From assembly GCF_013359865.1 (NCBI RefSeq), contig NZ_JABMCE010000073.1:1-64000 (forward strand): a stretch of 64,000 bases of DNA. Direction: 5' to 3'. The notes beneath the pieces were generated by a model. It had not been told where the DNA came from, searched no databases, and saw only the letters and a list, made by a program, of their open reading frames with translations. Positions 1-7,456 of this stretch are shown piece by piece. This DNA is from Curtobacterium pusillum. Its GTDB lineage: Bacteria > Actinomycetota > Actinomycetes > Actinomycetales > Microbacteriaceae. The translations under genes and the position numbers were made by a program. Position 1 is the first letter of the stretch. The number at the start of each line of letters is the position of its first letter.

Positions 1-18
1 CCCGCGGCCCCGGCCGCG

Positions 19-1344
19 TCAGCGGTGGCCGACGATCGACGGGACCGGCATGTGGTGCCGCATCCGCACCGCGACGTACAGGCCGCCCCGGCGGGCGAGC
101 ACCAGGCCGACGACGGCCGCGGCCGCGGCCGGCACACCTCCCGCGACGACCATCCCCACGTGGGCCCCGAAGTGGTCGACGATCTGGCCCATGAGCGGGC
201 CGCCGATCGCCTGCCCGCCGAGCAGCACCAGGACGTAGAGGGACATCACGCGCCCGCGGATCGCCACGTTCGAGGACAGCTGCACGAGCGAGTTCGACGC
301 CGTCTGGAACAGCAGCTGCGACATCCCGACGGCGACGAGTGCGACGGTGAACGGTGCGATGACCGGGATCGAACCGGTGACCACGAGGAGCACACCGGTC
401 CAGAACACACCGCCGACGATCGTGCGGAGCCGGACCACCGCGCGTCTGGTGGAGAGCAGGGCGCCGGTGAGGGCACCGATCGCGATGGCGGAGTTGAACA
501 CCCCGTACCCTCCCGCGCCGACGTGGTACACCCGTGACGCGAAGGCCGAGAGCAGCACGGGCATCGTCAGCGCGAACACCGAGAAGAACGCCACGAGGAC
601 GACCGGCACGATGATGGTCGGCTTCCGGACGGCGTAGCGGAGTCCCTCGACGAGCTGCCCCTTGCCGCGGGGTGCCGGGGGCGTCCGGTGGAGTTCCGAC
701 ACGCGAAGGAACCCGAGCGTCACGACCACCGCCACGCAGGCGATCGCGTTGACGCCGAACGACCAGCCGGCCCCGACGGCCACGAGCAGCGCGCCGGACA
801 GTGCCGGTCCGATCATGCCGCCGAGCTGGAACACCGACGAGTTCACGCTGATCGCGTTCCGCAGGTGTTGGTGGCCGACGATCTCGGTGACGAACACCTG
901 GCGGGCGGGGTTGTCGATCACGGTCACCATGCCGACGAGGAACGCGATCGCCCAGATGTGCCACGCCTGCACGACGCCGGCCAGGGTGAGCACGGCGAGC
1001 AGCGCCGAGAGGACCGCGAACGAGCCCTGCGTGATCATCATCAGCGCGCGCTTCGAGAACCGGTCGACGAGCACCCCGCCGAGCAGCCCGAACAGGAGCA
1101 TCGGCGCGAACTGGCACGCCACCGTGATGCCGACCTGCGCGACCGACCCGGTGAGCTGCAGGACGAGCCAGTCCTGCGCGATCCGCTGCATCCACCCCGC
1201 GGTCATCGCGACGAGGTTCGTGGCGGTGAAGAGCCGGAAGTTCGGCACCGACAGGGCGATGAGGGTGTGGCGCCACGGCGGTCGGGCGGCCTGGATCGGG
1301 AGCGGTTCGGTGGGCGGGGGGAGGGTCGTCGGTGACGCGCTCAC
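19..1344 (-). CDS. MFS transporter (EntS-like exporter type)
   Basis: A 441-residue integral membrane protein of the major facilitator superfamily. The start is GTG, with a GGAG about 10 bases upstream. After a proline-rich N-terminus of about 30 residues come roughly 12 hydrophobic segments. The motif GVLVDRFSKRALM (about residues 90-100) is the loop 2-3 MFS signature (GxLaDRxxrR). The whole resembles the MFS_3/enterobactin-exporter-like group, usually drug or small-molecule efflux by proton antiport. It is divergent from a LysR-type regulator across a 137-bp gap, so that regulator plausibly controls it. The substrate cannot be told from sequence. Confidence 0.85.
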   Translation of the reverse strand: MSASPTTLPPPTEPLPIQAARPPWRHTLIALSVPNFRLFTATNLVAMTAGWMQRIAQDWLVLQLTGSVAQVGITVACQFAPMLLFGLLGGVLVDRFSKRALMMITQGSFAVLSALLAVLTLAGVVQAWHIWAIAFLVGMVTVIDNPARQVFVTEIVGHQHLRNAISVNSSVFQLGGMIGPALSGALLVAVGAGWSFGVNAIACVAVVVTLGFLRVSELHRTPPAPRGKGQLVEGLRYAVRKPTIIVPVVLVAFFSVFALTMPVLLSAFASRVYHVGAGGYGVFNSAIAIGALTGALLSTRRAVVRLRTIVGGVFWTGVLLVVTGSIPVIAPFTVALVAVGMSQLLFQTASNSLVQLSSNVAIRGRVMSLYVLVLLGGQAIGGPLMGQIVDHFGAHVGMVVAGGVPAAAAAVVGLVLARRGGLYVAVRMRHHMPVPSIVGHR

Positions 1345-1408
1345 GGTGTGGGATCTCCGGACGTCGGGTGCGGAAGTGGTACCCCATCGAAACTACGTGG
1401 ACGCGGGC

Positions 1409-1455
1409 CATTCGATACCCCTATGGTGGCTATCACTCCATTGCGAAGTCGAATG
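1409..1455. promoter_or_regulatory. Candidate LysR operator region between divergent genes
   Basis: The gap between the MFS transporter and the LysR gene holds an inverted repeat, CATTCGA (1409-1415) and TCGAATG (1449-1455). Between them lie GATA and TATC arms (1415-1418 and 1432-1435). LysR-type regulators usually bind interrupted dyads in such divergent gaps. The assignment rests on position and symmetry only. Confidence 0.3.
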
Positions 1456-1481
1456 GACCGCCACCGACGGAAGGCGCCCTC

Positions 1482-2339
1482 GTGCTCGACCCGGTCCTGC
1501 TGCAGACGTTCCTCGCGGTCGCCGAGACCCGGAGCTTCACCCAAGCCGGAGCGCGCCTCGGGATCAGCCAACCGACGGTGTCCCAGCACGTGCGACGGCT
1601 CGAGGCCGCGGTGTCCCGGACCCTCGTCGCGCGCGACACCCGCGGCGTGGCACTGACCGACAACGGAGACGCGATGGCGGGGTTCGCGCGGACGATCCTC
1701 GCGGCGCACGCCACCGCCGACGCGTACTTCTCGGGCGCGGCGACCCGTGGGCGGCTCCGGTTCGGGGCGGCGGACGACCTCGCGATCACGCAGCTGCCGC
1801 GGATCCTCCGGGACTTCCGGCGCCTGCACCCCCAGGTGAACCTCGAGCTCACGGTGAACCAGTCGGCGCCGCTGCTCCGCCGGGTGCGCGCCGGGCAGCT
1901 CGACCTCGTGTTCATCAAGCAGACCGCGGGGGAGTCCGCCGAGGGCACCCGTGTCGCCACCGACCAGATGGTGTGGATGGCGCAGGACGGGATCGCGCTC
2001 GAGCCCGGGGAACCCGTGCCGCTGATCGCGTACCAGGCGCCGAGCATCAGCCGGCAGATGGCGATCGACGCGCTCGAGGCCGCCGGACGCACCTGGCGGA
2101 TCACGTGCAACACGCGCGACGTGAACGGCGTGCTCGCGGCGGTCCGGGCGGGGATCGGGGTCGCGGTCTTCCCGCACTCGCTCATCCCCGCCGACCTCGT
2201 GAAGGTGTCGCAGCGGTTGTCGCTGCCGGACCTGCCCGCCGTCGACTACGTCCTCATCGCGAACCCGACGGTGCAGCGGGAACCGATCGACGCCCTGACG
2301 AACGCGATCCTGTCCCGTGGGGTGATCCGCGCGGTGTGA
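1482..2339 (+). CDS. LysR-family transcriptional regulator
   Basis: A 285-residue LysR-type regulator. The N-terminal winged helix-turn-helix is clear (LLQTFLAVAETRSF at about residues 4-17, then SQPTVSQHVRRLE). A periplasmic-binding-like effector domain follows from about residue 90. I chose the GTG at 1482 because it begins the canonical LDPVLLQTF start and has GGAAGG just upstream; the frame stays open further upstream but that part has no family resemblance. It is divergent from an MFS exporter, so control of that exporter is the simplest role. The effector is unknown. Confidence 0.88.
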   Translation: MLDPVLLQTFLAVAETRSFTQAGARLGISQPTVSQHVRRLEAAVSRTLVARDTRGVALTDNGDAMAGFARTILAAHATADAYFSGAATRGRLRFGAADDLAITQLPRILRDFRRLHPQVNLELTVNQSAPLLRRVRAGQLDLVFIKQTAGESAEGTRVATDQMVWMAQDGIALEPGEPVPLIAYQAPSISRQMAIDALEAAGRTWRITCNTRDVNGVLAAVRAGIGVAVFPHSLIPADLVKVSQRLSLPDLPAVDYVLIANPTVQREPIDALTNAILSRGVIRAV

Positions 2340-2380
2340 CCGGTGCTGCCGGATCCGCGATGTGCGGGGACGGCCCGGTG

Positions 2381-3523
2381 CTACGGCGCGAGGGTCGGAA
2401 CGGTCCCGCTGCCGGTGAGGTCCGGCAGCGTCACCCCGGCGAGCGACAGCACCGCCGACGCGACGGCCCAGAGCAGGACGAGCGTGCCGACCCCGCCGAG
2501 CACCGCGCCGAGCAGCGCGATCGGCCGCTGCCACGAGGCCGCGCGGTTCCGCAGCGTCACGATGGACAGCGGGAGCGCGAGCGCCCCGAGCACCAGCCCG
2601 ACGCCGTGCACCGTCGCGGGAGCGAGGAACCACCAGGCCGCCAGCCCGAGCGTCGCCAGTCCGGCGACCGCGCCGAGGACCGCCCCGGGGGTCGCGCCGA
2701 CGAGCGGCTTGGGTTCCGCCTCGGTCGTCTGGTCGGCCTGGAGGCGCGGCTCGGCCCCCATGGACCCGGTCGCCCCGGCAGACGGTGCGGTGGTCGAGGC
2801 GGTGGCGCGGGTGCGGGTCCTCGTCGTCGTCGCGGGCTTGGTCGGCTGTGTCGTTCCGGCGCGGTCCGTGACGGCCGTGGTGCCGGCGGCGGATGAGAGG
2901 CCGGCGGACGGGACGGCGGCGGACGGAAGGGCGGGGAACGGGTCAGCGACCGGTGCCGGAGCGGAGACCGGCGGTGCGATGACGGCGTCGAACGAGCGCG
3001 TCGGCGTCGGCTGCTGCGCGCGAGGCTCGGACAGGGGACGCTGGTGTGCGAAGCGCGCGGGCGTCCGGTAGCCGATCGGTCCGGAGGGTTCCGGCTCGAC
3101 GCCCTCGACGACGACGTGCTCGAGACCGGGCACCGAGAAGCGCGGTTGTCCCACCACCGGGACGGCGGGGACCGCGGGGGTGACGGGGGGCGGGGGAGCG
3201 GCGTCGATCGGGGAGACCGGTGCCGGGGGGATCGATGCCGTGGCGAACGGGACCGTGTGCACCGCCGGTGACGTCGGGGCGGGCGGGAGGAGGTGCTCCT
3301 GCGGCGGGTAGTCGGGCACCACGATGTCGTCCTCGGCGAACGCGGGTGCGGACTGCGGTGCGGGGAGCGCGCTGACGGGGGCGACCGTCTCCGGGGCGGG
3401 GGCCGACGCGACGGAGGCGGGGCGCGCCTCCAGGCCGTCATCCGCGCTCTCGGGCGGCGCCGTGACCCAGGCAGGGACCGTGCGGCGTGGCCGGTCCTCG
3501 TCCGGCATGCGATGCGATGCCAC
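2381..3523 (-). CDS. Proline/alanine-rich membrane protein of unknown function
   Basis: A 380-residue protein with a GTG start and a GGAGGGAG ribosome site 7 bases upstream. Residues 1 to about 255 are low-complexity Pro/Ala/Thr-rich and look disordered and cytoplasmic. The C-terminal third has three or four hydrophobic segments, resembling DUF4190-type small membrane domains. Two copies of the window's type A repeat lie in frame: one is read as DDGLEAR near residue 30 and the other as AEPRLQ near residue 260. The same DDGLEAR peptide recurs in the YggS-type gene at 62.2 kb. The gene is convergent with the LysR gene (41-bp gap). Function unknown. Confidence 0.6.
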   Translation of the reverse strand: MASHRMPDEDRPRRTVPAWVTAPPESADDGLEARPASVASAPAPETVAPVSALPAPQSAPAFAEDDIVVPDYPPQEHLLPPAPTSPAVHTVPFATASIPPAPVSPIDAAPPPPVTPAVPAVPVVGQPRFSVPGLEHVVVEGVEPEPSGPIGYRTPARFAHQRPLSEPRAQQPTPTRSFDAVIAPPVSAPAPVADPFPALPSAAVPSAGLSSAAGTTAVTDRAGTTQPTKPATTTRTRTRATASTTAPSAGATGSMGAEPRLQADQTTEAEPKPLVGATPGAVLGAVAGLATLGLAAWWFLAPATVHGVGLVLGALALPLSIVTLRNRAASWQRPIALLGAVLGGVGTLVLLWAVASAVLSLAGVTLPDLTGSGTVPTLAP

Positions 3524-3621
3524 TGCGGTGCTCCCTCCGTAGGCTGATCCATGGTCAGTTCTAACGGCAACCGGTGCGGCTGCCGCAGCCCCAGTTCCGG
3601 GGTCGCCGGTACGGTCGACGC

Positions 3622-4590
3622 ATGACCGGAATCGAACACCGTCCGCTCGGGCCGTCAGGGCTCGTCGTCTCCACCGTCGGCATCGGCTGCAACAACTTCG
3701 GCAGGCCGGGCACGCTGACCGAAACGCAGGAGGGCACGGACGCCGTCGTCCACGCGGCCCTCGACGCCGGCATCACCCTCTTCGACACGGCGGACATCTA
3801 CGGCGGCAGGCCCGGGCTGTCGGAGGAGATGCTCGGCAAGTCGATCGCGGGGCGCCGGGACGAGATCGTCCTCGCGACGAAGTTCGGCATGGACATGCAG
3901 GGTGCGAACGGGCCGGACTGGGGCGTCCGCGGCTCCCGTCGGTACGTGCGGCTCGCCGTCGAGTCCTCACTGAAGCGCCTCGGCACCGACTGGATCGACC
4001 TCTACCAGATGCACCGGCCCGACGACGTGACCTCGATCGAGGAGACGCTGTCGGTGCTCGACGACCTCGTCCGCGAGGGGAAGATCCGCTACATCGGCCA
4101 CTCGAACTTCGCCGGGTGGCAGATCGCCGAGGCCGAGCTGACCGCGTCGATCGCCGGGACCACGGCGTTCGTGTCGGCGCAGAACGAGTACAGCCCGCTG
4201 GCCCGTGGCGTCGAGGACGAGGTCCTGCCGGCGGTGCGTGCGTACGCTCTGGGGTTCCTGCCGTACTTCCCGCTGTACAACGGCCTGCTCACGGGCAAGT
4301 ACACGAAGTCGGGCGGGCCCTCCGACGGGCGGCTGACCACGGCGAAGCCGCAGCTGCTCGAGGATGCACCGTGGGGGATCGTCGAGGAGTTCCAGCGGTT
4401 CTGCGACGAGCGCGGGGTGACGATGCTGCAGGCGACCTTCGCGTGGTTGTTGGCGCAGCCGGGTCTGTCGAGCGTGATCGCGGGGGCGACGAAGCCGGAG
4501 CAGATCCGCCAGAACGCCGAGGCCGGGACGGCGTGGACGCCGTCGGAGGACGACATCGCCGAGATGACGGTGATCTTCGACGGCGACTGA
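3622..4590 (+). CDS. Aldo/keto reductase
   Basis: A 322-residue NADPH-dependent aldo/keto reductase of the (beta/alpha)8 type. Visible motifs are the DTADIYG segment with the catalytic Tyr, the Lys in LATKFG, the His in YQMHRPD, and the late phosphate-binding part SSVIAGATKPEQI. The order fits the AKR tetrad Asp-Tyr-Lys-His. The ATG at 3622 is preferred: it begins the family-typical IEHRPLGPSGLVVS, and TACGGT (3610-3615) lies 6 bases before it, a pattern expected for a leaderless mRNA. The physiological substrate is not evident. It is convergent with the F420-type reductase, with a 74-bp palindromic element between them. Confidence 0.9.
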   Translation: MTGIEHRPLGPSGLVVSTVGIGCNNFGRPGTLTETQEGTDAVVHAALDAGITLFDTADIYGGRPGLSEEMLGKSIAGRRDEIVLATKFGMDMQGANGPDWGVRGSRRYVRLAVESSLKRLGTDWIDLYQMHRPDDVTSIEETLSVLDDLVREGKIRYIGHSNFAGWQIAEAELTASIAGTTAFVSAQNEYSPLARGVEDEVLPAVRAYALGFLPYFPLYNGLLTGKYTKSGGPSDGRLTTAKPQLLEDAPWGIVEEFQRFCDERGVTMLQATFAWLLAQPGLSSVIAGATKPEQIRQNAEAGTAWTPSEDDIAEMTVIFDGD

Positions 4591-4604
4591 GCGCGCGGCG
4601 GCTC

Positions 4605-4678
4605 TCGCAAAACGCAAACAGGGCGGTTTCTCGCAGCGGTACTGCGCTGCGAGAAACCGCCCACGTTGCGTCTTGCGG
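4605..4678. repeat. 74-bp nested palindromic element, copy 1
   Basis: The outer arms are CGCAAAACGCAA (4606-4617) and TTGCGTCTTGCG (4666-4677), with one mismatch. The inner arms are a perfect 16-bp pair (4621-4636 with 4647-4662) around a 10-base loop. It lies between two convergent genes and could act as a bidirectional terminator. A second copy of the same length with the same unequal ends (CGCAAAAC left, GTCTTGCGG right) is at 60753-60826. Confidence 0.85.
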
Positions 4679-4695
4679 TGCCGGGCCCCCGGCCG

Positions 4696-5343
4696 CTACT
4701 GGTCGCGGTAGCGCTTCGCCTCGGCGAGCTTGCCGCGCAGCTCGTCCGCGGTGAACCGGGCGACGTACCCGGGGGTGTCCCGCTGGATGCGCCAGCCCTC
4801 CGCGAGTGGTCCCGCGTCGACGACGTCGAACCCGAACTGGTCGATGAGTTCGGACACGACGCGCTTCGCCTCGGCGTCGTCCCCGGCCACCACGAGCGCG
4901 CGGCGGTCCGGGGTGCCGACCGGTGCGGCGTGGCCGGTGAGGTCCGCCGCACGGATGTGGTTGAACGCCTTCACGACCCGGGCGCCGGGCAGGTGCGCCT
5001 GCAGGAGCTCGGCCGTCGTGGTGGTCTCGTCGTCCAGCGCCTCGATGTGTCCGTCGCGCTGCGGGTAGTAGTTGTTCGTGTCGATCACGACCTTGCCGAC
5101 GAGCGGCTCGACCGGGATGGTGTCGATCGCGGCGAGCGGGGTCGTCACGACGACGATCTCGCCCGCCGCGGCGGCTTCGTCGCGGGTGGCCGCCCGGGCG
5201 TCCGGGCCGAGTTCGTCGACGAGCCCGGTCAGGGTCTCGGGACCTCGTGAGTTCGCGATCACCACCCGGTGTCCGTGCTGCACCGCGAGTCGTGCGAGCT
5301 GGGATCCGATGTTGCCTGCGCCGATGATGCCGATGGTCGTCAT
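4696..5343 (-). CDS. NADPH-dependent F420 reductase-type NAD(P)-binding protein
   Basis: A 215-residue single Rossmann-fold protein. The nucleotide-binding motif GIIGAGNIGSQ lies at residues 4-14, followed by IANSRGPETL at the expected phosphate-selecting strand. This matches the NADP oxidoreductase, coenzyme-F420-dependent family. In many actinobacteria such proteins use NADP(H) with F420 or act as small dehydrogenases, so the cofactor partner is uncertain. The ATG at 5343 starts directly on the Rossmann strand (MTTIGIIG). The frame is open further upstream but that segment has no domain. Confidence 0.8.
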   Translation of the reverse strand: MTTIGIIGAGNIGSQLARLAVQHGHRVVIANSRGPETLTGLVDELGPDARAATRDEAAAAGEIVVVTTPLAAIDTIPVEPLVGKVVIDTNNYYPQRDGHIEALDDETTTTAELLQAHLPGARVVKAFNHIRAADLTGHAAPVGTPDRRALVVAGDDAEAKRVVSELIDQFGFDVVDAGPLAEGWRIQRDTPGYVARFTADELRGKLAEAKRYRDQ

Positions 5344-5444
5344 GGTGTCCGGCCAACGCTCGCCAGCACGTCCGGCATTCCCGTTCCGGTCACGTGGCGT
5401 CCCCGTTCCGGTCACGCGGCGTCACGCAAGTGCATGATGGCCGC

Positions 5445-5741
5445 ATGGACCACGAGTTCCGCGACGAAGCAGACCAGGACCGCTACGCGATGTACGTCGG
5501 CGGAGAACTCGTGAGCGTCCTCGACTACCGCGAGAACGGCGACGCGATCGCGTTCCCACACACCTACACGGTGCCGAAGCACCGCGGGCACGGGTACGCC
5601 GCCGAACTCGTCGACTTCGCCGTCGCCGACGTCGAGGCGAACACCACGAAGCGCATCGTCCCGATGTGCTGGTTCGTCGGCAAGTGGTTCGACGAACACC
5701 CCGAGAAGGCAGACCTGCTCAGCCGCGGCGCTGCGGACTGA
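5445..5741 (+). CDS. Small GNAT-type N-acetyltransferase (YjdJ/CG family)
   Basis: A 98-residue protein matching the short GNAT family of YjdJ-like proteins. It has a beta-hairpin, then the acetyl-CoA loop region PKHRGHGYAAELVDFA (about residues 43-58) with the R-G-x-G-x-A signature. The ending WFVGKWFDEHPEKADLL is characteristic of this family. The ATG is chosen from the family-typical N-terminus. Substrate unknown. A VOC protein follows 21 bases downstream, so the two may be cotranscribed. Confidence 0.8.
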   Translation: MDHEFRDEADQDRYAMYVGGELVSVLDYRENGDAIAFPHTYTVPKHRGHGYAAELVDFAVADVEANTTKRIVPMCWFVGKWFDEHPEKADLLSRGAAD

Positions 5742-5762
5742 GCCGAACCGGAAGGCCCCGCC

Positions 5763-6224
5763 ATGCCGACGATCACCCCGTTCCTCTGGTACGACGACCA
5801 GGCCGAGCAGGCGGCCGAGCACTACGTCGCACTGTTCCCGGACAGCAGCATCGACAGCGTGAGCAGGACGCCCGACGGGCAGACCCTCGTCGTCGAGTTC
5901 ACGCTGCTCGGCAAGCCGTACCGGGCGATGAACGGCGGCCCGGGCCACGAGCACACCGATGCGGTGTCGTTCCAGGTCGACGTCGACACGCAGGAGGAGC
6001 TCGACCGCATCTGGGACGGCCTGCTCGCCGACGGCGGACGGCCCAGTGCGTGCGGTTGGCTCTTCGACCGCTGGGGTGTGGCGTGGCAGGTGACCCCGTC
6101 GATGATGGGCGAACTGATGACCGGGTCGGGCGATCCCGAGGCGAACGCCCGCGTCTTCCAGGCCATGATGCAGATGGTCAAGCTCGACATCCCGGCGCTG
6201 CAGGCCGCGGCGGCGGGTCGCTGA
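5763..6224 (+). CDS. VOC-family protein (PhnB-like)
   Basis: A 153-residue protein of the vicinal-oxygen-chelate fold in its PhnB / 3-demethylubiquinone-like branch. It begins TITPFLWYDDQAEQAAEHY and contains EFTLLGKPYRAMNGGP and CGWLFDRWGVAWQVTP. These are the two beta-alpha-beta-beta-beta halves typical of this group. Members occur as stress or resistance proteins or as uncharacterised proteins, so no reaction is assigned. An AAGG lies just before the ATG. It probably shares a transcript with the upstream GNAT gene. Confidence 0.85.
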   Translation: MPTITPFLWYDDQAEQAAEHYVALFPDSSIDSVSRTPDGQTLVVEFTLLGKPYRAMNGGPGHEHTDAVSFQVDVDTQEELDRIWDGLLADGGRPSACGWLFDRWGVAWQVTPSMMGELMTGSGDPEANARVFQAMMQMVKLDIPALQAAAAGR

Positions 6225-6308
6225 GCCGGAGCGGAGCGTACCCGCCGGTATTGTTGCGGGACCGATCACCGCCGGCCGGTGCCGGCGCAGACAGGCTGGA
6301 GTCTTCCG

Positions 6309-6779
6309 ATGAGCGAGTCGAGGCCCGATGTCCGCAACAGCGACATCGGACGTGCCTACACCGAACTCGCACGGATCACTCGACGCGCCAGCATCCGCGC
6401 CCGCGGCTCGGAGTCGATCCTGAGCGTCGTGGACCAGTCCCTCGTCGACTTCGTCGTGCAGCACCCCGGCTGCATGGCCATCGACATCGCCCGGTACCTG
6501 CGGCTCAACCGTTCCACGATCTCCCGGCAGCTGTCCGGGCTGCTGGCGGCCGGGCTCGTCCGGACGACCGACGGCGGGACGGGCAACGCGAAGCCCCTCG
6601 AGGTCACCGACGAGGGACGTGCGGCACTCGAACGGTCCGTGCAGCTGCACCGTGACGCACTGGACGAGCGGCTGGCGAGCTGGTCGGACGACGACATCGC
6701 CCTGCTCGCCGGCCTGCTCGAGCGGCTCGGCGCCGCGGACGAGGCCGGGCTGCCGCTACCGGGACGCACGAGCCCGTGA
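6309..6779 (+). CDS. MarR-family transcriptional regulator
   Basis: A 156-residue winged-helix regulator. The DNA-binding part is visible as HPGCMAIDIARYLRLNRSTISRQ (shortened: about residues 50-75), followed by the wing with GLVRTTDGGTGNAKPLEVTDEGRAAL. A helical C-terminal dimer region completes a normal MarR length. Its stop overlaps the GTG start of the phosphoesterase gene by 4 bases, so the two are translationally coupled. The ligand is unknown. Confidence 0.85.
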   Translation: MSESRPDVRNSDIGRAYTELARITRRASIRARGSESILSVVDQSLVDFVVQHPGCMAIDIARYLRLNRSTISRQLSGLLAAGLVRTTDGGTGNAKPLEVTDEGRAALERSVQLHRDALDERLASWSDDDIALLAGLLERLGAADEAGLPLPGRTSP

Positions 6780-7285
6780 CGACGTCGTTCGTCCTGCTCT
6801 CGGACACGCACCTGCCGAAACGGGCGAAGGACCTGCCGGAGCCGCTCTGGGCCGACATCGACGCCGCGGACCTCGTGGTGCACGCCGGCGACTGGGTGGA
6901 CCTCGCCACGCTCGACGCCGTCGCGGGGCGGGCGAGCCGGTTCGAGGGCGTCCGCGGCAACAACGACGGCCCGGAGTTCGACGATCAACTGCCGCTCGTG
7001 GCGCGGTTCACGGTCGAGGAGCTCCGGTTCGCCCTCGTCCACGAGACCGGGACGGCGACCGGTCGGGAGCGTCGCATGTCCGCGGAGTACCCGGACGCCG
7101 ACGTCCTCGTGTTCGGCCACTCGCACATCCCGTGGGACACCGTGGCGCCGTCGGGTCTGCGGCTGCTCAACCCCGGTTCGCCGACGGACCGGCGCCGCCA
7201 GCCGGACCACACGTGGATGCGCGGCACCGTCGACGGCCGCGCGCTCGCCGTCGAGCTGGTGCGTCTGCCCCCGCTCACCCGCTGA
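6776..7285 (+). CDS. Metallophosphoesterase (YfcE/MJ0936 type)
   Basis: A 169-residue calcineurin-like phosphoesterase. The metal-binding motifs are in order: SDTHLPK (D-x-H), VVHAGDW (G-D), GNNDGPE (G-N-x-D) and FGHSHIPW (G-H-x-H). Length and motif spacing fit the small YfcE/MJ0936 phosphodiesterases, which act on cyclic or other phosphodiesters in the cytoplasm. The GTG start overlaps the stop of the MarR gene (GTGA). Convergent with the thiamin operon. Confidence 0.9.
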   Translation: MTTSFVLLSDTHLPKRAKDLPEPLWADIDAADLVVHAGDWVDLATLDAVAGRASRFEGVRGNNDGPEFDDQLPLVARFTVEELRFALVHETGTATGRERRMSAEYPDADVLVFGHSHIPWDTVAPSGLRLLNPGSPTDRRRQPDHTWMRGTVDGRALAVELVRLPPLTR

Positions 7286-7286
7286 C

Positions 7287-7353
7287 GGACTGGAGGCGCG
7301 GTGCGGCCCCGCCCCGCGCCTCCCGTCCGCCCCGCCCCGCCCCGCGCCTCCCG
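7287..7353. repeat. Type A bipartite repeat with an extra half-site
   Basis: The T-half GGACTGGAGGCGCGG (7287-7301) pairs with the G-half CCGCGCCTCCCGTCC (7314-7328) to form a hairpin. A second G-half core, CGCGCCTCCCG, follows at 7343-7353. It lies right after the phosphoesterase stop codon, in a convergent gap. Same family as the copies near 26.8, 34.4, 39.7, 43.8, 52.4, 59.9 and 62.2 kb. Confidence 0.75.
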
Positions 7354-7363
7354 CCCGCCCCGC

Positions 7364-7456
7364 TCGCGAAAGCGACTGTGTGCTGCGCGAACCGGCCGGG
7401 ATTCTGTCGCCTTCGCGGGTGGGACGGCGCGGCTCAGCGGGACACTGTCGCTTTCG
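7364..7456. repeat. Type B three-arm repeat, copy 1
   Basis: A 55-bp inverted repeat (7364-7418) has TCGCGAAAGCGAC on the left and GTCGCCTTCGCGG on the right. About 28 bases later comes a third arm, TGTCGCTTTCG (7446-7456). Two further copies with the same arm order and spacing are at 39615-39710 and 39801-39895. The third arm lies inside the 3' end of the thiD-tenA gene and encodes its last residues (KATVSR). Confidence 0.8.

Noticed and set aside
9-18. GC palindrome at the window start (CCGCGGCC/GGCCGCG)
   Set aside because: Probably the terminator of the first gene, but the window edge cuts it and too little sequence is visible.
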